The notes under the pieces are model-generated. The model was not told the origin of the DNA. It did not search any database and was given only the letters and a program-made list of their open reading frames with translations. Shown here piece after piece: positions 22,031 to 25,266 of a stretch of 25,266 nucleotides of DNA. The stretch is from Clostridiales bacterium UBA6386. Its GTDB lineage: Bacteria > Bacillota > Clostridia > Oscillospirales > Oscillospiraceae. The translations under genes were made by a program, and so were the position numbers. The stretch spans positions 12,907 through 38,172 of the forward strand of contig DJQM01000045.1 in NCBI GenBank assembly GCA_002437585.1, given 5' to 3'. Every line of letters starts with the position of its first letter. The first letter of the stretch is position 1.

Positions 22031-22057
22031 AAGGCTCCCCTTGTGCAAGGGAGCCTT
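22031..22057 (-). terminator. Hairpin between the membrane-protein gene and the GIY-YIG gene
   Basis: AAGGCTCCCCTTG and CAAGGGAGCCTT pair with one bulged C. On the minus strand TTTTCG follows, 4 bp after the stop of the 22062 gene. On the plus strand TTTTTCTTATTTT follows, so it could work in both directions. It may limit expression of the GIY-YIG gene. Confidence 0.65.
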
Positions 22058-22061
22058 TTTC

Positions 22062-22562
22062 TTATTTTCTCCGGAATTTTCTGTCCAGCACCCGATCCAG
22101 CAGGAAGAAAATCCCATTTCCCAGGATCAGCTGGACAATCAGCAGAAGCCTTCCGGTCTGCCGGTATTCCTCCGCCAGAGCCGCCAGCCCCAGAACGGAG
22201 ATCAGCAGCCAGTACATTACAAGAATCGCAACGTTAAAATAGACCGTTTTCCCCAGCCGGGGGTATTTCAGCTTTTCCAGCCGGGGTTTCACGATGGGAT
22301 AAAAGCCCAGGAAGACGAACACCGCCGCCGCTTCCTTGTCCGGGGACAGCAGGCAGGACAGAATCGCCACCGCCCCGTACCAGGCCCAGGCGATCCGCCG
22401 CCCGCAGATTTTCAGCACCACCTGGGTCAGGACGATGCACGCCATGGGGCAGACATAGGTGGCAATGGGGATGAGGGTTCCCAGCCCCATGATGACCACC
22501 GCCAGAGCCGCCAGCAGACCGCCCAGGGCAACGGCGTAGGCCGGGCGTTTACTGCCGGCCAT
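22062..22562 (-). CDS. Small polytopic membrane protein of unknown function
   Basis: A 166-residue protein with about five hydrophobic segments: residues ~8-30, 32-52, 60-95 (SCLLSPDKEAAAVFVFLGFY), 108-130 and 140-158, ending in a basic tail (DRVLDRKFRRK). The conserved-looking 'SPDKEAAAVFVFLGFYPIVK' resembles small uncharacterised membrane proteins common in Clostridia. The compact helical layout recalls ECF-transporter substrate-binding (S) subunits, but I see no decisive motif, so that is only a suggestion. The ATG overlaps the pncB end by 14 nt and has no good SD, so translation is probably coupled to pncB. If it is an S component, a nicotinate-related substrate would fit the context, but this is inference. 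Confidence 0.65.
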   Translation of the reverse strand: MAGSKRPAYAVALGGLLAALAVVIMGLGTLIPIATYVCPMACIVLTQVVLKICGRRIAWAWYGAVAILSCLLSPDKEAAAVFVFLGFYPIVKPRLEKLKYPRLGKTVYFNVAILVMYWLLISVLGLAALAEEYRQTGRLLLIVQLILGNGIFFLLDRVLDRKFRRK

Positions 22563-24003
22563 TGTGCTTGAGCAGGCCGTACTTCACGTCCCACAGCTTC
22601 TGAGAAAGATCCACATAGTAGGTCTGGGGGTTGTCGAACCGCTTGACCTCGTCCCACAGGGTATCCACCTGCCGGGCGCAGTAGGTGCGGATTTCCTCCA
22701 GAGAAGGCAGCTTGTACACCAGCTCGCCGTTCTTGAACACCGGCACCTGCAATTCCTTGGCGGTGAAGTTATAGATCCGCTTGGTCTTCCAGGTAGCCTC
22801 CGGATCGAAAATCTCCATGTCCTGGGTGTCGTCCACAATTTCGTCGTGGATGGTGATATAGTCGGCAATGGCCTTTCCGCTGTCCTTGGCGAAGAATCGG
22901 TAGAGCTTCTTATAGTGGGGGTTCGTGATCTTCACCACGTTCTCGGAAATCTTGATTTTGGGCACGATGGTACCGTCCGGCTCCTCCACGGCGGCCAGCT
23001 TGTACACGCCGCCGAAGACCGGTTCGCTCCGGGCGGTGATCAGCCGCTCGCCCACGCCGAACATATCGATCTTCGCCCCCTGGCGCAGAATATCCCGGAT
23101 GATGTACTCATCCAGGGAATTGGACACGGAAATGGCGCACTCCGTCCAGCCCGCCTCGTCCAGCATTTTTCTTGCCTGCTGGGTCAGATAGGCCATGTCG
23201 CCGGAATCCAGGCGAATGCCGCACTTGGTGATGCCCATGGGCTTCAGGACTTCGTTGAACACCCGGATGGCGTTGGGTACACCGGATTTGAGGGTATTGT
23301 AGGTGTCCACCAGCAGCACGGCGTTGTTGGGGTACATCCGGGCGTAGGCCTTGAAGGCCTCGTATTCGCTGTCAAACATCTGCACCCAGGCATGTGCCAT
23401 CGTGCCCCCGGCGTGAACGCCGAAAAGCTGGTCGGAAATGGTGCAGGCGGTGCCGTGGCAGCCGCCGATGTAGGCAGCCCGGGCGCCCAGAATGGCCGCG
23501 TCCGCGCCCTGAGCGCGGCGGGAGCCGAATTCCAGCACCGTCCGACCCTCGGCAGCCCGGACGATCCGGTTGGCCTTGGTGGCGATCAGGCTCTGATGGT
23601 TGATGCACAGCAGCAAGTAGGTCTCCACCAGCTGCGCCTGGATGGTGGGAGCCCGGACGGTGATGATCGGCTCATTGGGGAAAATGGGCGTACCCTCCGG
23701 CACTGCCCAGATGTCGCCGGTGAATCTGAAGTCGGCAAGATACCGGAGAAAATCCTCGGTGAACATTTTCCGTCCCCGCAGATACGCGATGTCCTCCGGG
23801 CCGAAATGCAGATCCTGAACGTACTGGACGATCTGCTCCAGCCCCGCCGCGATGGCGAAGCCGCCGTCGTCCGGGCACTGGCGGAAGAACAGGTCAAAGT
23901 AGGCGATCCGGTCGGCAAAGCCGGTGGAGAAATAGCCCTGGCTCATGGTCAGCTCATAGTAGTCGCAAAGCATGGTGAGGTTCAGCTTGTCGTTGATAAC
24001 CAT
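22549..24003 (-). CDS. pncB: Nicotinate phosphoribosyltransferase
   Basis: A 484-residue NAPRTase. Family markers are the N-terminal LCDYYELTMSQGYF, 'EFGSRRAQGADAAILGARAA', 'GGTMAHAWVQMF' with the conserved His region, LLVDTYNTLKSGVPNAI, CGIRLDSGDMAYL and 'IDMFGVGERLITA'. The enzyme joins nicotinate and PRPP to nicotinate mononucleotide, the salvage entry to NAD; NadD, encoded further left, performs the next step. An AAAGAGGTG SD precedes the ATG at 24003 and a promoter with a perfect TATAAT lies 32 bp upstream. It is the first gene of the leftward pncB group and is divergent from the thioesterase gene. Confidence 0.95.
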   Translation of the reverse strand: MVINDKLNLTMLCDYYELTMSQGYFSTGFADRIAYFDLFFRQCPDDGGFAIAAGLEQIVQYVQDLHFGPEDIAYLRGRKMFTEDFLRYLADFRFTGDIWAVPEGTPIFPNEPIITVRAPTIQAQLVETYLLLCINHQSLIATKANRIVRAAEGRTVLEFGSRRAQGADAAILGARAAYIGGCHGTACTISDQLFGVHAGGTMAHAWVQMFDSEYEAFKAYARMYPNNAVLLVDTYNTLKSGVPNAIRVFNEVLKPMGITKCGIRLDSGDMAYLTQQARKMLDEAGWTECAISVSNSLDEYIIRDILRQGAKIDMFGVGERLITARSEPVFGGVYKLAAVEEPDGTIVPKIKISENVVKITNPHYKKLYRFFAKDSGKAIADYITIHDEIVDDTQDMEIFDPEATWKTKRIYNFTAKELQVPVFKNGELVYKLPSLEEIRTYCARQVDTLWDEVKRFDNPQTYYVDLSQKLWDVKYGLLKHNGRQ

Positions 24004-24034
24004 AAACGGTCACCTCTTTCTGATGAATGGGTTC

Positions 24035-24062
24035 ATTATAACATTTTCCCCGGAAAAGGCAA
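24035..24062 (-). promoter_or_regulatory. Sigma-A promoter of pncB
   Basis: Minus-strand TTGCCT (24057-24062), 16 bp, TATAAT (24035-24040), 32 bp before the ATG. The spacer contains TTTCCGGGGAAA, a 12-bp near-palindrome that could be an operator. Confidence 0.75.
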
Positions 24063-24072
24063 GGTTTTTTCG

Positions 24073-24101
24073 TTGACATGCAAAAGATTTTGGGCTATAG
24101 T
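24073..24101 (+). promoter_or_regulatory. Sigma-A promoter of the thioesterase gene pair
   Basis: TTGACA (24073-24078), exactly 17 bp, TATAGT (24096-24101), 32 bp before the ATG at 24134. It is divergent from the pncB promoter, with the two -35 boxes 10 bp apart. Confidence 0.88.
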
Positions 24102-24133
24102 GAAGATAAAGAACAAGAAAGGTTGTGATACCC

Positions 24134-24520
24134 ATGGAGATAACCGTCGGAATGAAGGGGCAGGCTTCTACCCAGGTGGAGCGGGAGGACACCGCCCAGC
24201 TCGTTGGCTCCGGCGACCTACTGGTCTACGCCACCCCCTGTATGGCCGCCCTGATGGAGGGTGCCGCCTGCGACGCCATTGCCGAGGCACTGCCGGAGGG
24301 TCAGACCACCGTCGGCACGATGCTGAACCTGGAGCATCTGTCCGCCACCCCGGTGGGTCTGGAGGTTCGGGCGGAGGCTCAGGTCACGGAGGTAGCCGGT
24401 AAGGTCATTTCCTTCTCCCTTCACGCCTTTGACGAGGCGGGGGAAATCGGCAGAGGTACCCACAAGCGGGTAATCGTGAACAGTCAGAAATTTCTGGACA
24501 AGGCATATCAAAAGCTCTGA
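24134..24520 (+). CDS. Hot-dog thioesterase, FlK (fluoroacetyl-CoA thioesterase)-like
   Basis: A 128-residue single hot-dog domain: MEITVGMKGQAST, then LVYATPCMAALMEGAA, 'LEHLSATPVGLEVRAEAQVT' and 'FSLHAFDEAGEIGRGTHKRV'. The FlK catalytic triad Thr42-Glu50-His76 has matching residues Thr34, Glu42 and His68 with the same spacing (8 and 26), which supports acyl-CoA hydrolysis. FlK's fluoroacetate specificity depends on other residues, so the natural substrate here is unknown; a short-chain acyl-CoA housekeeping role is likely. I use the ATG at 24134; a GTG at 24125 is only 2 nt from AAAGG. It has a consensus promoter and is followed 12 nt later by an unknown gene. Confidence 0.87.
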   Translation: MEITVGMKGQASTQVEREDTAQLVGSGDLLVYATPCMAALMEGAACDAIAEALPEGQTTVGTMLNLEHLSATPVGLEVRAEAQVTEVAGKVISFSLHAFDEAGEIGRGTHKRVIVNSQKFLDKAYQKL

Positions 24521-24532
24521 GGAGGTAACACT

Positions 24533-24853
24533 ATGCAAGACTATGGTGCCATGATCCGCAATACCTTTGAAATGGGCAGCGTCCGGGACGCGGAGGCTCT
24601 GTTTGAGGCCTGCGTCAGGAACGCCTTCCCTACCTTCAACTTCCGGAAGCTGGAGCTGATCCGCTTCACCCGGAAGGAGCCCTACATGGAAGGGCGCAGC
24701 TGGAACCATGTGTTTGAAATCCGCAAGACCCTGCTTCACAAGCAGCCGGTGTGGCAGGTGACCTGCCACCGGGTGACTATGGGCAAAACCCCGGACAAGC
24801 AGGTCATGCTCGATTACATGACCCTGGATTTCGTGGAATATGTAGACGAATAA
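24533..24853 (+). CDS. Unknown 106-residue protein downstream of the thioesterase
   Basis: A soluble, mixed-charge protein with no signal peptide or membrane segment. It begins MQDYGAMIRNTFEMGSVRDA, has an aromatic/basic middle (FPTFNFRKLELIRFTRKEPY, RSWNHVFEIRKTLLHKQ) and ends LDYMTLDFVEYVDE. Its alternating hydrophobic strands suggest an alpha/beta fold, and I do not recognise a family. The SD GAGGAGG, 8 nt before the ATG, is very strong and the gene lies 12 nt after the thioesterase, so they form an operon. A strong terminator follows. Codon use and frame quality indicate a real gene. Confidence 0.8.
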   Translation: MQDYGAMIRNTFEMGSVRDAEALFEACVRNAFPTFNFRKLELIRFTRKEPYMEGRSWNHVFEIRKTLLHKQPVWQVTCHRVTMGKTPDKQVMLDYMTLDFVEYVDE

Positions 24854-24872
24854 GCGAATCGGAAACGCAGCG

Positions 24873-24911
24873 CAGGCGCGGGGCAATGCCCCGCGCCTGT
24901 TGATTATTTTA
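24873..24911 (+). terminator. Rho-independent terminator of the thioesterase operon
   Basis: CAGGCGCGGGGC (24873-24884) pairs perfectly with GCCCCGCGCCTG (24888-24899) over a 3-nt loop, followed by TTGATTATTTT. Confidence 0.9.
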
Positions 24912-24912
24912 G

Positions 24913-25073
24913 GGAAGCTGTGATTAAATCGGCAAGAGCTGGCGGCGAGAGATTTTGGCACGAATGAAAGTTTGAAAAGTGCAGGAATACTGTATGTATT
25001 TCAAGATTTTCAAACTGCACAGTCGGGACAAAAAATCCGCTGCCCAGCCGCAGACGATTTATTCAGAGTTTCC
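24913..25073 (-). repeat. MITE-like palindromic element, copy C (161 bp, inverted)
   Basis: It is read on the minus strand as GGAAACTCTGAATAAATC to GATTTAATCACAGCTTCC, with the central GAAATACATACAGTATTCC intact. The inner stem is shorter (GTTTGAAAA with TTTTCAAAC). It is flanked on both sides by TTAG (24909-24912 and 25074-25077), a possible target-site duplication. It begins right after the terminator of the thioesterase operon. Confidence 0.85.
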
Positions 25074-25096
25074 TTAGGAGTACTTTCCGATACCCG

Positions 25097-25138
25097 TGTC
25101 ATTGCGAACCAGTGACCGATGTCACTGGTTCGCAATCC
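25097..25138 (+). repeat. 42-bp CATTGCGAACCAGTGAC palindromic repeat, copy 2
   Basis: TGTCATTGCGAACCAGTGAC, then CGATGTCACTGGTTCGCAATCC: the arms pair almost perfectly around CCGAT. It is the inverted counterpart of 10423-10464 and better preserved as a palindrome. Confidence 0.78.
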
Positions 25139-25169
25139 CCAGGTCATTCCAAAGGCCATAATAGAATGC

Positions 25170-25197
25170 GTAGGGGACGATGCCCTCATCGTCCCGG
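25170..25197 (+). repeat. Short GTAGGGG-family hairpin repeat
   Basis: GTAGGGGACGATG, loop, CATCGTCCCGG. The variable pair is A-T here, against G-C at 1212 and C-G at 1293. Confidence 0.68.
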
Positions 25198-25242
25198 AGA
25201 AAAAATTGTGCGTATGGTCGTTCACTTCATAAATATTCAGTG

Positions 25243-25266
25243 CCGATCCCTCCGGGGGCAATGTTC
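25243..25266 (+). repeat. Double-hairpin repeat, copy 3, cut by the window end
   Basis: CCGATCCCTCCGGGGGCAATG and the following TTC match the first 24 bp of the copy at 21611 with one change. The rest lies beyond the window. Confidence 0.65.

Noticed and set aside
22564..24402. 612-codon plus-strand frame opposite pncB running into the thioesterase gene
   Set aside because: Antisense of pncB, then out of frame with the thioesterase gene. It crosses both divergent promoters.
25010..25261. 83-codon minus-strand frame at the right end
   Set aside because: It runs through three unrelated repeats (MITE, 42-bp palindrome, GTAGGGG unit), so it is repeat translation rather than a gene.

Overview
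The window looks like chromosomal DNA from a GC-rich anaerobic member of the Bacillota, most likely class Clostridia and plausibly an Oscillospiraceae-type gut bacterium. Pointers are the gene content (ylmH, DUF896, rsfS, rpsU, an NadD-YqeK fusion, a TraX-like protein beside ftsY), strong SD sequences, near-consensus sigma-A promoters (TTGACA/TATAAT with 16-17 bp spacers) and intergenic palindromic repeats. The genus cannot be fixed from the sequence alone. There is no rRNA, tRNA, CRISPR array, intact insertion sequence or prophage.

Layout. (1) 1-992, minus: the N-terminal part of a secreted Ig-like (BIG2-type) surface protein that runs off the left edge. (2) 1382-3649, minus: a tightly overlapped thiol-redox operon, read as trxB, ccdA, membrane-anchored thioredoxin, then a small ferredoxin:thioredoxin-reductase catalytic-chain homologue, ending in a hairpin terminator. 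(3) 4057-6833, minus: two overlapping flavoprotein genes (COG2509 and HI0933/BaiN families). They share a divergent promoter region with (4) 6944-9841, plus: ylmH, a DUF896 gene and a YgiQ-family radical SAM gene. (5) 9842-10548: a gene-free island with five different palindromic repeats. (6) 10549-21416, minus: a long housekeeping run in transcription order smc, ftsY, traX-like, rdgB, yhbY, nadD-yqeK, rsfS, leuS, rpsU. (7) 21749-24003, minus: pncB, a membrane protein and a GIY-YIG protein. (8) 24134-24853, plus: an FlK-like hot-dog thioesterase and an unknown 106-residue protein. (9) 24854-25266: a second repeat island.

How the genes fit together. The redox operon could draw electrons from NADPH (TrxB), pass them through the membrane (CcdA) and deliver them to an extracytoplasmic anchored thioredoxin. 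The FTR-like chain suggests a ferredoxin-linked input as well. The long minus run joins chromosome organisation (Smc), protein targeting (FtsY), nucleotide-pool cleaning (RdgB), ribosome assembly and silencing (YhbY, RsfS, S21), NAD synthesis (NadD) and leucine charging (LeuS). PncB adds the nicotinate salvage step that feeds NadD.

The least expected content is non-coding. At least four families of hairpin repeats recur between genes. One is a ~161-bp MITE-like element with three full copies and one fragment; another is a ~135-bp double-hairpin element. In several families the copies differ by compensatory changes that keep the stems paired. One MITE copy fills almost the whole smc-ftsY spacer.
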